From: an uncultured Acidobacteriia bacterium
Lineage (GTDB): Bacteria; Acidobacteriota; Terriglobia; Bryobacterales; Bryobacteraceae
Direction of reading: 5' to 3'
Assembly: GCA_903923395.1 (NCBI GenBank)
Contig: CAIXXM010000003.1
Location: 1 to 64,000 of the forward strand
Length of the DNA: 64,000 bases
Positions 26,757 through 36,185 of this stretch are shown here, piece after piece. A program made the translations under genes and the position numbers. The notes under the pieces were generated by a model. It worked only from the letters and a program-made list of their open reading frames with translations. It did not search any database and was not told the DNA's origin. Position 1 is the first letter of the stretch, and each line of letters begins with the position of its first letter.

Positions 26757-27701
26757 CTAATCGGCACTTTTTACCTCCAGAAGGAAGGCATCTCGACGCG
26801 CGACGTAATCATGATTGAGCTCTGACATATATCGAACATAGAAAAGCAAATTACCAGTACCGACCAACCAATTGACAAATAGCGCTAACACGATCTTCAA
26901 GAGCAAGACAACCATAAAAAACACTGGCTGCCACTCTATTCCCGATTTTAGCTCCAATCCGAGAAACCCATAGCCGAATTGAGCAGTTGCGTAGCCATAC
27001 ATGGCAATAAGAATCCAGCGAGGTGGCCGTAACAGCCTACTCTCAAGCCTGCCGACAAAAAGCGACATGGCTATACCTGACAGTGCGCCCACACAGATAT
27101 CGCCGCCAAGAATAAGTGCCTGATTGTTACCTGAGAGTTGCCCTGCGCACTCAACACCAATAATCAGGAGAACAATTCCTACCCATTTTATTGGATCGCC
27201 CTTTTGATCTGGATTTGAAACAGTGATAAAGCACTGCCAAAACCCTATAGTGGAGAAGCAGTTCCCGGTCACCTCAACGACGTGCAAAACCTTTAATTGA
27301 TCCTGCCCGGCAACGTAACCTTTCTGCCTCAAGACTGCCTCGATTGTGAATATCACATATAGGGATAACCATGACACCAACGTAAATAGCCATGCGTTTC
27401 GAAACTCCTCCGTAGCCTTAAGTGCCTCCCTGAGTTCGGGCTTCAAGCTCGGAAAGGACTTGGGCACCGAAAACAGTAATGCCAACACCATTAGTAGCTG
27501 AAGAACATGCGAGTACAGCTGCAGCTCCATTGAAGAGAGCGACCCTTGTGAGTGCCAAATTAGATTGAGTGCAAGATTCAAAAGTGCGATGACGACGGGG
27601 AGCGTAATAATCCCACTTTTCTGGCGTATCCAGTCCTCGAACGAGGGGAGATCGGATGCAGAGTACGAAGATCCTGAAATGTTTGCGGCTGGGCTACTCA
27701 T
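26757..27701 (-). CDS. Multi-pass membrane protein of unknown function in an AT-rich island
   Basis: 314 residues with about seven or eight hydrophobic segments, starting MSSPAANISGSSYSASDLPSFEDWIRQ (written here only to mark the hydrophilic N-terminus) and ending with a short charged tail (YVARRDAFLLEVKSAD). No family or catalytic motif was recognised. Base composition is clearly lower in GC (roughly mid-forties by eye) than neighbours (about 60), and the codons use many A/T third positions (ATA, TTA, CTT), which suggests recent transfer. The 130 bases upstream are equally AT-rich. It has no evident functional partner next to it. Confidence 0.7.
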   Translation of the reverse strand: MSSPAANISGSSYSASDLPSFEDWIRQKSGIITLPVVIALLNLALNLIWHSQGSLSSMELQLYSHVLQLLMVLALLFSVPKSFPSLKPELREALKATEEFRNAWLFTLVSWLSLYVIFTIEAVLRQKGYVAGQDQLKVLHVVEVTGNCFSTIGFWQCFITVSNPDQKGDPIKWVGIVLLIIGVECAGQLSGNNQALILGGDICVGALSGIAMSLFVGRLESRLLRPPRWILIAMYGYATAQFGYGFLGLELKSGIEWQPVFFMVVLLLKIVLALFVNWLVGTGNLLFYVRYMSELNHDYVARRDAFLLEVKSAD

Positions 27702-27831
27702 AGCAGAACTATTCTATTTAGGATCGTCAAATATTAGCACAAGACGGCCACGTGGCAAACTATTCTTTGCACTGGGGACCAATGACGTTATGGAACCACG
27801 ATTCAAGTGGAGCAAGTAACGCCTTCTGCTT

Positions 27832-28350
27832 TCAATTCGTTCGTATTGGCCGCGGATGCAGCAAGAACTCGTCAATGCTACCGGCTTTACGTTGAGAGCC
27901 AGCAAGCCAGCTTACATCCCATTCGGCAAGCCGCTCACTTTTCTTCGGAACATAGTGTCCAGGTTGCGGTTCGTCGATCCACTCCAACTGCCGGATCAAC
28001 ACAAGCGGCTTTTCCGCACCCTTCGTCTTCGTGGAGAAGACCGCTGCTGGTTCATACTCCGCGAACGCGACAAAGTAATCTTTCTTCCCGTTCCAGGGAA
28101 CCGCTCCCTTTTCCGGGTGCAACCAGACACGGTATTCAAGAACATCGTCGTAGAAGTAGCCAACACCGTTCCCTGCCTCGATGACGTAAGACCCGACGCG
28201 GGATGGATTCACGGCCGCCGGGTAGCTACTATGTCCAGTGATCGAGCGGTCCGTTTGAACAAGCGCAAGACCGGCAGGGGACCTCGGAGTACATCCTGCC
28301 AAGCTCAGGGCCACGCAGAGCCACCAATGCTTACTTCCCCCAGCCCGCAT
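27832..28350 (-). CDS. Hypothetical lipoprotein
   Basis: 172 residues from the ATG at 28350. The start MRAGGSKHWWLCVALSLAGC contains a lipobox (SLAGC, Cys20), so the protein should be lipid-anchored. The mature part has a beta-rich look (SYVIEAGNGVGYFYDDVLEYRVWLHPEKG) and ends FLLHPRPIRTN; this was not assigned to a family. It overlaps the SASA esterase stop by 20 bases and is the last gene of a three-gene minus-strand operon with that esterase and a sorbosone-dehydrogenase-like gene. A start at 28374 is also possible. Confidence 0.65.
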   Translation of the reverse strand: MRAGGSKHWWLCVALSLAGCTPRSPAGLALVQTDRSITGHSSYPAAVNPSRVGSYVIEAGNGVGYFYDDVLEYRVWLHPEKGAVPWNGKKDYFVAFAEYEPAAVFSTKTKGAEKPLVLIRQLEWIDEPQPGHYVPKKSERLAEWDVSWLAGSQRKAGSIDEFLLHPRPIRTN

Positions 28351-29098
28351 CCAGCCCCAGGAACGCCAGCGCATATCTTCTCCCCAACTCCCGGGCCGAG
28401 GCTGAATCGAAATGTACGGAATCGCCCTTGTCCTTCAAGCCCTCCGTACTCACGAATGCCGTGTGCGGATAAGACAGCGGCAGCAGGGCTTCCTCCTGGT
28501 TCACCAGGTCCGCAAATGGCTGTTTTTCCTTCACCAAAAACCGGCCCAATTGTCCGACCACAACCGGCACGCCCTCTAGCCCAAGCTCCTTCTGCATGGA
28601 CTGGATGATGACCGTCCAGCGCGCCCGGTACGTCTTCGCCAGTTCTTCCTTGCCGGACTCTGCTTCGCCCTGGTGCCAGAGCATACCGCGGATGCGGCCG
28701 TTCTTCATCGCCACGCGCGCACGCCGGATGGCCTCGGTGTAAAGCTCCCCGCCGACCTTCCATTGCTCCAGGCTGGTCCCGCCAAAGGCCGCAGGGATCA
28801 AGCCGATCTGCGCGCCGGGATTCCGCTCCTGCAGCGTCTTCGCAAAAGTCCGGCCCAGACCGACACCGGCAACATCCGGCTTATCCCAGTGCAGAGGATC
28901 CACAGCGGGCTTCCATTGATCATCCTTGCCAAGAGCCCAGATACCGGCGATGGGCGCTGCATCCTGCGGCTCCACCTTTCCGCGCCCTGCCATGTTTGAC
29001 TGGCCGATGAGCAGGAATAACTCCAGCTTCTGCGGTGTCGCGGCAGGCTGCGCGAGCAAAGTGACACTCAATCCGAATAACACCAGTAAGTTGCGCAT
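28331..29098 (-). CDS. Sialate O-acetylesterase-like (SASA/CE6) esterase, exported
   Basis: 255 residues with signal peptide MRNLLVLFGLSVTLLAQPA. The SGNH-like SASA domain begins at once with FLLIGQSNMAGRG (catalytic Ser34), then GLIPAAFGGTSLEQW, MLWHQGEAESG and the C-terminal GDSVHFDSASARELGRRY that supplies the catalytic Asp/His. Such enzymes remove acetyl groups from sialic acid or from xylan (CE6); near glucuronoyl-esterase and sulfatase genes, plant cell-wall de-acetylation is the better guess. It is 3 bases downstream of the sorbosone-dehydrogenase-like gene and overlaps the lipoprotein gene, so these are one transcript. Confidence 0.88.
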   Translation of the reverse strand: MRNLLVLFGLSVTLLAQPAATPQKLELFLLIGQSNMAGRGKVEPQDAAPIAGIWALGKDDQWKPAVDPLHWDKPDVAGVGLGRTFAKTLQERNPGAQIGLIPAAFGGTSLEQWKVGGELYTEAIRRARVAMKNGRIRGMLWHQGEAESGKEELAKTYRARWTVIIQSMQKELGLEGVPVVVGQLGRFLVKEKQPFADLVNQEEALLPLSYPHTAFVSTEGLKDKGDSVHFDSASARELGRRYALAFLGLDAGWGK

Positions 29099-29101
29099 AA
29101 G

Positions 29102-30259
29102 TTACTTCTTGTAAGTGACGTGCCAGATCTTCTTGCCGCCATCGTCTGATATCAGGATGCTGCCATCCTTCAATTGCAGCAATCCGACCGGACGGCCCCA
29201 GACTTCCTGCTTATCCGCGCCGAGCATCCAGCCAGTCAGAAAGTCACGCTGCTTGCCCGCGGGCTTGCCGTTCTTGAAAGGGACAAACGAGATGGAGTAA
29301 CCCACACGGTCCGCACGGTTGCTGGACCCATGGTTCGCAAGGAAAGCACCGTTCCTGTATTCCGCGGGGAACTGGCTGCCGGTGTAGAAAATGAAGTCGA
29401 GCACGGCGCAATGCGGTTCGAGCGGCAATTCGGGAGCAATGGTCTTCGCGACCAAATCCTTGCGCTTGTCTGCGTCTTTGATGCGCGGGTCTTCATGCGG
29501 CCCGAGATAGGCGTAGGGCCAGCCGTAAAAGCCGCCCTGCTTCACAGACGTGAAGAAATCCGCCACCAAACCATCGCCAAGCTCGTTGCGTTCCTCCACT
29601 GTGGTCCAGAGCACATTCGACACGGGATTGAAGCGCAGGCCCACGGGGTTGCGCAGACCCTTGGCGTAAATGATGCGGACTTTGCCATCTGGCGTGTAAC
29701 TGTCAATGGCAGCGCGGTCTTCAGGATCACCCACAACCAGATCACCGGAAGAACCCACCGTCACGTACATGCGCGAACCGCTCTTATCGAACGTGATGGT
29801 GCGGGTGACGTGGCCCTTGTCATACCCGGTCAGTGCCACTACTTCCTCGCCGGGTCCGGCGGTCATTTCCTTGGCATTGTACTTATAACGCTTGATGGAG
29901 GTCGGTTCGCCCACATAGACCCAATCTTTGTGGAAAGCCACGCCATAGGGGCGGTCGAGGCCACTCAGCAGCACTCTCTTTTCACCTTTGTGGAGCACGT
30001 AAACCGAACCCCTCGCCACGGTGTCGCTCACCAGGACTTCGCCCGAAGGACCCTCCGCCATGAAACGGGGCCGCGTGAAACCACTGGCCAACTCCTCCAC
30101 CGAAAACCCTGCGGGAACAGTGAGTTTCGCGCCTTCCGGACGCGGGATCACCTTGGCGGGATTGGTCACGGAAGGTGTCGCATAAGGGGCCGGCAACTGG
30201 GCCAGTGCCGCAAACGCCGCGGCAGTGAAAAGCAGAGTAATCTTCAGCACGGCAACCAT
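29102..30259 (-). CDS. Sorbosone/glucose dehydrogenase-like PQQ-type beta-propeller, exported
   Basis: 385 residues from the ATG at 30259 (MVAVLKITLLFTAAAFAALAQ is a signal peptide; a start 11 codons earlier is possible). The propeller shows the soluble aldose sugar dehydrogenase pattern: GFSVEELASGFTRPRFMAEG, VLLSGLDRPYGVAFHKDWVYVG, IIYAKGLRNPVGLRFNP, WTTVEERNELGDGLVADFF, YGWPYAYLG and the end SILISDDGGKKIWHVTYKK. It would oxidise a sugar or sugar alcohol in the periplasm using PQQ or a related quinone. It heads the operon with the SASA esterase and is divergent from the RND efflux operon with an 82-base spacer. Confidence 0.85.
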   Translation of the reverse strand: MVAVLKITLLFTAAAFAALAQLPAPYATPSVTNPAKVIPRPEGAKLTVPAGFSVEELASGFTRPRFMAEGPSGEVLVSDTVARGSVYVLHKGEKRVLLSGLDRPYGVAFHKDWVYVGEPTSIKRYKYNAKEMTAGPGEEVVALTGYDKGHVTRTITFDKSGSRMYVTVGSSGDLVVGDPEDRAAIDSYTPDGKVRIIYAKGLRNPVGLRFNPVSNVLWTTVEERNELGDGLVADFFTSVKQGGFYGWPYAYLGPHEDPRIKDADKRKDLVAKTIAPELPLEPHCAVLDFIFYTGSQFPAEYRNGAFLANHGSSNRADRVGYSISFVPFKNGKPAGKQRDFLTGWMLGADKQEVWGRPVGLLQLKDGSILISDDGGKKIWHVTYKK

Positions 30260-30341
30260 TCTACAGTTGCCGCTTTCGCCGCGCGCGGACAAACCTGAAT
30301 TGTTTGGCGACCCTCACGCATCACTAACCCCATCACAATTT

Positions 30342-31631
30342 ATGCGAATTCAATTCCTGAGCTTTTGGGCCATTCTCGGCACGAGCGTGCTGTTTCTTAC
30401 AACGGCAGCGTGCGGGGACAAGAGTAAAGCCGCGGGACCACCGGCATTCCCGCCCTCGCTGGTCTCTTACATTGAAGTGCAGGCCGAAGATGTGCCCGTT
30501 CTCGCTGAGTATCCAGCGCAGACTTTTGCCCGCGACACGGTTGAAATCCGCGGCCGCGTGGATGGCTATATTCAAAAGCGTTTGTTCGAAGTCGGGCGCG
30601 ATGTCGCTGCCGGACAGGTCCTCTATGAACTGGATGCCCGGCCCTACCTTGCCGATGTTGCCAAAGCGAAGGGTGATCTCGAAAAGAGCCAGGCCGATTT
30701 GAAGTTCGCGCAGGAACAGGTGGCCGTGCGGCAGGCCGAAGCCGACCTCGCCCAGGCCCAGGCCAACCTCGTGAAGGCCCGGCAGGACGTGACCCGGTTG
30801 ACGCCTCTGGTGAAAGAAGAAGCCGCCGCGCAACAGGACCTCGACAACGCCCGCGCCGCACTCAACGCCAACCAGGCCACAGTCGACGCGAAGAAGGCCA
30901 CGCTCGAACAGACCAAGTTGCAGGTGAAGTCGCAGATCGCGACCACAGCAGCGCAGGTGGAAGCCAACAAAGCGCTGCTGCGCACGGCGGAATTGAATGT
31001 GGAATACGCCACAGTGCGGTCTCCCATCGCCGGACGTATTGGCGACTCGTTGATTCAAGTCGGCGGTCTGGTTTCGAAGACTTCCGCAACTCCGCTCACG
31101 ACTGTGGTGCCGCTCGACCCCATCTGGGTTCGCTTCAAAGTGAGTGAGTCAGAATACCTTGCCTATGTCCGCAAGGCCGGGCGCGATGCCATGCAGAAGA
31201 CGCCGTTGACCATGGTGCTGGCCGATGGCACGGAGTTTCCGGTGAAGGGTCACGTGCAGAATACGGTGAATGCGGTCGATTCGAAGACCGGCACACTCGA
31301 AATCCAGGCGACCTTCGGCAACCCCGCCCATACCTTGCTGCCCGGGCAGTTCGGGCGCATCCGCTACGTCACCGATGAGCGGCACAACGCGATCCTGGTG
31401 CCGCAGCGTTCGGTGCAGGAACTGCAGGGTGCGCAATCGGTCTTCATCATTGACGCCCAGAACAAGGCGCAGGTGCAGCCCGTGGTCCCGGCAGAGCGGA
31501 CTGGCAACCGGTGGATCATCACGCAGGGGCTGAAGCCCGGGGACAAAGTGATTGTGGAAGGCACGCTGAAGGTCCGCCCCGGCGCGCCTGTCAACCCGAT
31601 GCCCTGGAAACCGGAGCAGGCAGGAAAGTAA
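30342..31631 (+). CDS. RND efflux periplasmic adaptor (membrane fusion protein) lipoprotein
   Basis: 429 residues from the ATG at 30342. The N-terminus carries a lipobox (FLTTAAC, Cys24). The AcrA/MexA order is seen: lipoyl half (VEIRGRVDGYIQKRLFEVG at about 70), a long alpha-helical hairpin (about 105-215, rich in A, Q, K, E), second lipoyl half (ATVRSPIAGRIGDSLIQVGGLV), a beta-barrel domain (LDPIWVRFKVSE) and a membrane-proximal domain ending GDKVIVEGTLKVRPGAPV. It links the inner-membrane pump to the outer-membrane channel. One base separates it from the pump gene, so the three genes form one operon. Confidence 0.94.
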   Translation: MRIQFLSFWAILGTSVLFLTTAACGDKSKAAGPPAFPPSLVSYIEVQAEDVPVLAEYPAQTFARDTVEIRGRVDGYIQKRLFEVGRDVAAGQVLYELDARPYLADVAKAKGDLEKSQADLKFAQEQVAVRQAEADLAQAQANLVKARQDVTRLTPLVKEEAAAQQDLDNARAALNANQATVDAKKATLEQTKLQVKSQIATTAAQVEANKALLRTAELNVEYATVRSPIAGRIGDSLIQVGGLVSKTSATPLTTVVPLDPIWVRFKVSESEYLAYVRKAGRDAMQKTPLTMVLADGTEFPVKGHVQNTVNAVDSKTGTLEIQATFGNPAHTLLPGQFGRIRYVTDERHNAILVPQRSVQELQGAQSVFIIDAQNKAQVQPVVPAERTGNRWIITQGLKPGDKVIVEGTLKVRPGAPVNPMPWKPEQAGK

Positions 31632-31632
31632 G

Positions 31633-34600
31633 ATGGCAAAATTCTTTATTGACCGGCCCATCTTCGCGATTGTCATCGCGCTGGTGATCATCATCGTTGG
31701 CGGCGTGGCGATACCAACGCTGCCCGTTGCCACTTACCCGGAAGTCGTGCCGCCCGTGGTGCAGATCACCGCGGTGTATCGCGGCGGCAACTCGCAGGAT
31801 CTCGAAAAAACCGTCGCGCAGCCGATTGAGCAGCAACTGGTGGGGCTCGATGGCATGCTTTACTTCTTCTCACGCTCCTCGAACGACGGCGTGATGACCA
31901 TTGACGTGACCTACGAACTTGGCACGGATATCGATCTGGCCACGGTGAAGACGCAGAACAAGGTCAACATCGCGCTCCCAATTCTGCCTCCTGAAGTGCA
32001 GCGCCAGGGCGTCACGGTGAAGAAGGTGTCGTCAGCGTTCCTGATGGCGGTCAGTCTCACTGCCAACGACAATCGTTACGACGATCTCTTTCTCAACAAC
32101 TACGCAACCATCAACCTGGTCGACAAAGTCGGCAGCATTCCCGGCGTGGGTGATTCCCGTCTCGCTGCCAGCCAGAACTACGGCATGCGCATCTGGGCTA
32201 ATCCGGAGAAGATGTCGAAGCTGGGTCTGACGGCTACCGATATTTCAAATGCCGTGCAGGCGCAAAACAGGCAGAATCCAGCGGGTGCCATCGGACAGCC
32301 GCCCGTGGGTAAAGGGGCGGAATTTCAGTACCCGGTGAACGCGACCGGGCGCTTGACGGAGCCCAAACAGTTTGACGACATTGTGCTGCGTGCGCAGCCC
32401 GATGGTTCCCTGCTCCATCTGGGTGATGTCGCCCGCACGGAACTGGGCGCGCAGGATTACAAGACGTACAGCCGCACCACGGGCAAACCCTCGTCGATCA
32501 TCATCGTTTACCTCTCGCCCGGCGCGAACGCCGTGGAAACAGCGAACCGCGTGAAGGCGTTCATGGATGAAGCAGCGAAATCCTTCCCGAAGGGCGTCGA
32601 ATATGCCGTGCCCTATGACGCGACGAAGTTCGTGCGCGCTGCGATCTCAGACGTTGTGACAACGCTGTTCATCGCCATTGGCCTGGTGATTGTGGTCGTC
32701 TTTATCTTCCTGCAGAACTGGCGGGCGACGCTGATCCCGCTGCTTACCGTACCAGTTGCTGTGGTCGGCACTTTTGCGCTGTTCCCCCTGCTGGGCTTCA
32801 GCATCAACATGACCAGCATGTTCGGGCTGGTGCTGGCGATCGGCATCGTGGTCGATGACGCCATCGTGGTGGTGGAGGCGGTGCAACACAATCTGGATGA
32901 AGGCATGTCGTCCAAAGCGGCAACGCTGAAGGCGATGGCAGAAGTTTCGGGTCCGGTGGTGGCAATTGCAGCCATTCTGGCTGCGGTCTTTATTCCTGTG
33001 GCCTTCCTCGGCGGCATCAGCGGCCAGATTTACCGGCAATTCGCGCTAACCATTGCGGCCTCTGTGCTGATCTCGGCGTTCAGTGCACTTTCGCTGAGCC
33101 CGGCACTCTCCGCGATGTTGCTGCGTCCCCGCAAGGATACAAGAGGCCCGCTGGGCTTTGCGTTCGGCCTCTTCAACAAGGGCTTTACCTGGGCCACCAA
33201 CGGCTACCTCGCCGGTGTTACCGTTTTGATTCGCAGGTCTTTCTTCGCACTGGTCGGACTGGCGGGGTTCTTCGTGCTGGCTGGCATGCTGTTTAAGGTG
33301 CTGCCTACTGGCTTCCTGCCGGATGAGGACCAAGGTGTCTTTTTCACGGCGGTGCGGCTTCCCGATGGTGCTTCTCTGGAACGGACCCGCAAGGCGACCA
33401 ACCACGTGGAAGAACTGCTGCGCAATGCTCCCGGCGTGCAGGACGTCACAACCTTCGGCGGTCTGGATCTTCTGACGGCAACCAACAACTCCAACGTAGC
33501 GACCGTGATCGCGACCCTGAAGCCCTGGGAAGAACGGACCACGCCCAACCTGCAGTTCGACGCGGTTCTCGGCGGCGCGCAGATGAAGTTCTTCGGCATC
33601 CCGGAGGCATTCGTCTTTGGCTTCGGCTTGCCTCCGATTCTGGGCCTCGGCACTTCCGGCGGGTTCGAGTTCATGCTGGAAGACCGCACCAATGGCGATA
33701 TTCACCAACTGGCGCAGATCTCAGACCAGTTCATTGAGGAGGCCGGCAAGCGCCCGGAACTGGGACGCATCGTCAGCATCTTCCGCGATACCGTGCCGCA
33801 GTATGATGCCAAGCTCGATACCGACAAGGCACAAACGCTCGGCATTCCGGTGACTGATGTCTACAACACGCTGCAAACCTTTCTCGGCGGGCTCTATGTG
33901 AATGACTTCAACCGCTTCGGACGCACCTGGCAGGTGCTGCTGCAAGGTGAACAGGAATTCCGTGACGGCCCGGACGATATCAACCGTTTCTATGTCCGCA
34001 CCGCGACTGGCGACATGGTGCCGCTCAGCACTCTGGTGAAGATCACCCCCGTCTCCGGACCCGAAGTGGTCTACCGCTACAACCGCTCGCGTGTTTCGAA
34101 ACTCATTGGCGGTGCGGCTCCGGGTTACAGTTCGGGCCAGGCCATCAAAGCGATGGAAGAAGTGGCGGCTAAGGTTTTGCCCCAGGGTTACGGCTATGAA
34201 TGGACAGGCACGGTTTATCAGGAAAAGCTCACGCAGGGCAAGGAAGGTTTTATCTTTGGCTTCGCGGGCATTCTGGTGTTTCTCTTCCTCGCCGCACTGT
34301 ATGAAAGCTGGTCGATTCCCTTCGCGGTCATCTTCGCTGTGCCTTTGGGGATCTTTGGAGCGCTGACGGGCATCTGGCTGCGGCACTTTTCGTACGACGT
34401 TTATACGCAGATCGGCATCGTGACGTTGATCGGGCTGGCGGCGAAGAACGCCATTCTGATTGTGGAATTCGCCAAGCTGAAGCGCGAAGAAGGGGCTTCG
34501 ATTGTGGAAGCCGCCATGAAGGCAGCCAGCCTGCGTCTGCGGCCCATCCTGATGACCTCGTTCGCCTTCCTGCTGGGCGTGGCACCTTTGCTGCTGGCGG

Positions 34601-34788
34601 AAGGTGCCGGGGCCTCCGCACGGAGGTCGCTGGGTACGGCCGTCTTCAGCGGCATGGTCGCGGCCACGGTGCTGGCTGTGTTCATCGTCCCGGTGCTTTA
34701 CGTTGTGATTGACGGCATTGCGGAACGGGGACGAAAACCCAAGCCCGCACAACTCGAAGCGGCATCCGCTGCAGGAGGTAATGACTAA
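31633..34788 (+). CDS. RND multidrug efflux pump, HAE1 (AcrB) type
   Basis: 1051 residues, the usual AcrB length. Twelve membrane segments with two large periplasmic loops. Landmarks are AKFFIDRPIFAIVIALVIII, the proton-relay aspartates in GIVVDDAIVVVEAVQHNL (about 400-417), the GxxxG-rich helices and GLAAKNAILIVEFAKLK in the second half. AGGA precedes the ATG at 31633. It exports hydrophobic drugs or detergents in exchange for protons. Its last base is shared with the ATG of the outer-membrane factor (TAATG). Confidence 0.96.
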   Translation: MAKFFIDRPIFAIVIALVIIIVGGVAIPTLPVATYPEVVPPVVQITAVYRGGNSQDLEKTVAQPIEQQLVGLDGMLYFFSRSSNDGVMTIDVTYELGTDIDLATVKTQNKVNIALPILPPEVQRQGVTVKKVSSAFLMAVSLTANDNRYDDLFLNNYATINLVDKVGSIPGVGDSRLAASQNYGMRIWANPEKMSKLGLTATDISNAVQAQNRQNPAGAIGQPPVGKGAEFQYPVNATGRLTEPKQFDDIVLRAQPDGSLLHLGDVARTELGAQDYKTYSRTTGKPSSIIIVYLSPGANAVETANRVKAFMDEAAKSFPKGVEYAVPYDATKFVRAAISDVVTTLFIAIGLVIVVVFIFLQNWRATLIPLLTVPVAVVGTFALFPLLGFSINMTSMFGLVLAIGIVVDDAIVVVEAVQHNLDEGMSSKAATLKAMAEVSGPVVAIAAILAAVFIPVAFLGGISGQIYRQFALTIAASVLISAFSALSLSPALSAMLLRPRKDTRGPLGFAFGLFNKGFTWATNGYLAGVTVLIRRSFFALVGLAGFFVLAGMLFKVLPTGFLPDEDQGVFFTAVRLPDGASLERTRKATNHVEELLRNAPGVQDVTTFGGLDLLTATNNSNVATVIATLKPWEERTTPNLQFDAVLGGAQMKFFGIPEAFVFGFGLPPILGLGTSGGFEFMLEDRTNGDIHQLAQISDQFIEEAGKRPELGRIVSIFRDTVPQYDAKLDTDKAQTLGIPVTDVYNTLQTFLGGLYVNDFNRFGRTWQVLLQGEQEFRDGPDDINRFYVRTATGDMVPLSTLVKITPVSGPEVVYRYNRSRVSKLIGGAAPGYSSGQAIKAMEEVAAKVLPQGYGYEWTGTVYQEKLTQGKEGFIFGFAGILVFLFLAALYESWSIPFAVIFAVPLGIFGALTGIWLRHFSYDVYTQIGIVTLIGLAAKNAILIVEFAKLKREEGASIVEAAMKAASLRLRPILMTSFAFLLGVAPLLLAEGAGASARRSLGTAVFSGMVAATVLAVFIVPVLYVVIDGIAERGRKPKPAQLEAASAAGGND

Positions 34789-36185
34789 TGAGACGCATTC
34801 TCGCCCTCACTTCTTCCGCCTTCCTGCTGGCCGGCTGTGCGGTGGGTCCGAACTACCAGAGGCCACAAGTCCCGTCACCGCCGCAGTTCCGCGATACGCC
34901 TGCTCCCGGGCCGGAATCCATCGCGGACACCAAGTGGTTTGATCTTTTCCATGACGAGCAACTTACCGGACTGGTCAAGAAGGCCCTCGCGCAGAATTAT
35001 GATTTGCAGATTGCCTCCGCAAGGGTGCTGGAAGCGCGCGCCCAATTGGGAATCACGCGCGCCAAAGGCTTCCCGGAAGTAGACGGCAATCTCAGTTTCA
35101 ATGCCGTCAAACCGACTTCTGACGGTGCCACCACCTTCATCAAGCCCGGTACGAACCTGGATTCCAGTTACACCCAGGGCGGCTTCACGCTCAGCTGGGA
35201 ACTCGACGTTTGGGGTCGCATCCGCCGCTTGAATGAAGCCGCACGCGCGCAATATCTCGCCACGGAGGAAGCTCGCAAAGGGGTCATTACAACCCTCATC
35301 TCGGATGTAACTTCGAATTACTTCAATCTGCGGGAAGCTGACCTCGAAGTCTCGATCGCAGAGAAGACCAAAGCCATTGCCGAAAACAGTCTGCGCCTAA
35401 CTACCGTGCGGCGCACTGGCGGTGTGGCAACGTCTCTCGATGTCAGACAATCGGAGCAACTGCTCTATTCGGCCACATCCCAGATTGCAGCAGCCAAGCG
35501 GCAGACCGAACAGACCGAGAACCTGCTGAGTCTGCTGGTGGCACAGAACCCGCAGGCCATACAGCGCGGCAAGGAACTCACTGCCATCACGAACCCGCCC
35601 GCTGTACCGGCAGGGCTGCCTTCTGCCCTGCTGGAACGACGTCCGGATATACGCCAGGCCGAACAGAATCTAATCGCGGCGAACGCCAACATCGGTGCGG
35701 CCAAAGCACAGTATTTTCCGCAGATCACGCTGACTGGACTGCTGGGAACGCAAAGCCGCCAGTTGATGAACCTGTTCACGGCCAACGCACGCAACTTCAA
35801 TATCGCCCCGGGCTTTACCGTGCCAATCTTCGAAGCTGGCCGTTTACGGAACGGTGTGCGGCTGACCGAAGCCCAGCAGAAGGAAGCACTGGCGGCGTAC
35901 CAGAAGTCCGTGCTGACTGCGTTCCGTGAAGTGGCGGATGCTCTGGCAGCCAGAACACGGTTCGCGGAACAACGCCAGCAACAGGAACTGCTGGTCAAGG
36001 CGCTGGCCGATTCCCAGAGGCTCTCGACACTCCGCTACAAGGGCGGCCTGGACAGCTACTTGCAGGTCCTCGATGCCGAGCGCAATCTGTTCGCCGGGGA
36101 ATTGGCCCTCGCCAAGATCCGGCGCGACGAACTGATCGCCGTGGTGGATCTTTACCGGTCACTCGGCGGCGGTTGGCAGCAGTAA
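34788..36185 (+). CDS. Outer-membrane efflux factor, TolC/NodT family lipoprotein
   Basis: 465 residues. The start overlaps the pump stop by one base. A lipobox (FLLAGC, Cys17) is followed by the NodT signature VGPNYQRP and two long coiled-coil OEP halves (about 60-245 and 265-460), with ALLERRPDIRQAEQNLIAANANIGAAKAQYFPQI split over the second half start. The protein forms the trimeric outer-membrane channel of the RND system. Its last 34 bases overlap the 3' end of the convergent nadD gene. Confidence 0.93.
   Translation: MRRILALTSSAFLLAGCAVGPNYQRPQVPSPPQFRDTPAPGPESIADTKWFDLFHDEQLTGLVKKALAQNYDLQIASARVLEARAQLGITRAKGFPEVDGNLSFNAVKPTSDGATTFIKPGTNLDSSYTQGGFTLSWELDVWGRIRRLNEAARAQYLATEEARKGVITTLISDVTSNYFNLREADLEVSIAEKTKAIAENSLRLTTVRRTGGVATSLDVRQSEQLLYSATSQIAAAKRQTEQTENLLSLLVAQNPQAIQRGKELTAITNPPAVPAGLPSALLERRPDIRQAEQNLIAANANIGAAKAQYFPQITLTGLLGTQSRQLMNLFTANARNFNIAPGFTVPIFEAGRLRNGVRLTEAQQKEALAAYQKSVLTAFREVADALAARTRFAEQRQQQELLVKALADSQRLSTLRYKGGLDSYLQVLDAERNLFAGELALAKIRRDELIAVVDLYRSLGGGWQQ

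Noticed and set aside
29174-30298. A 374-residue plus-strand frame
   Set aside because: Antisense to the sorbosone-dehydrogenase-like gene; no family features.
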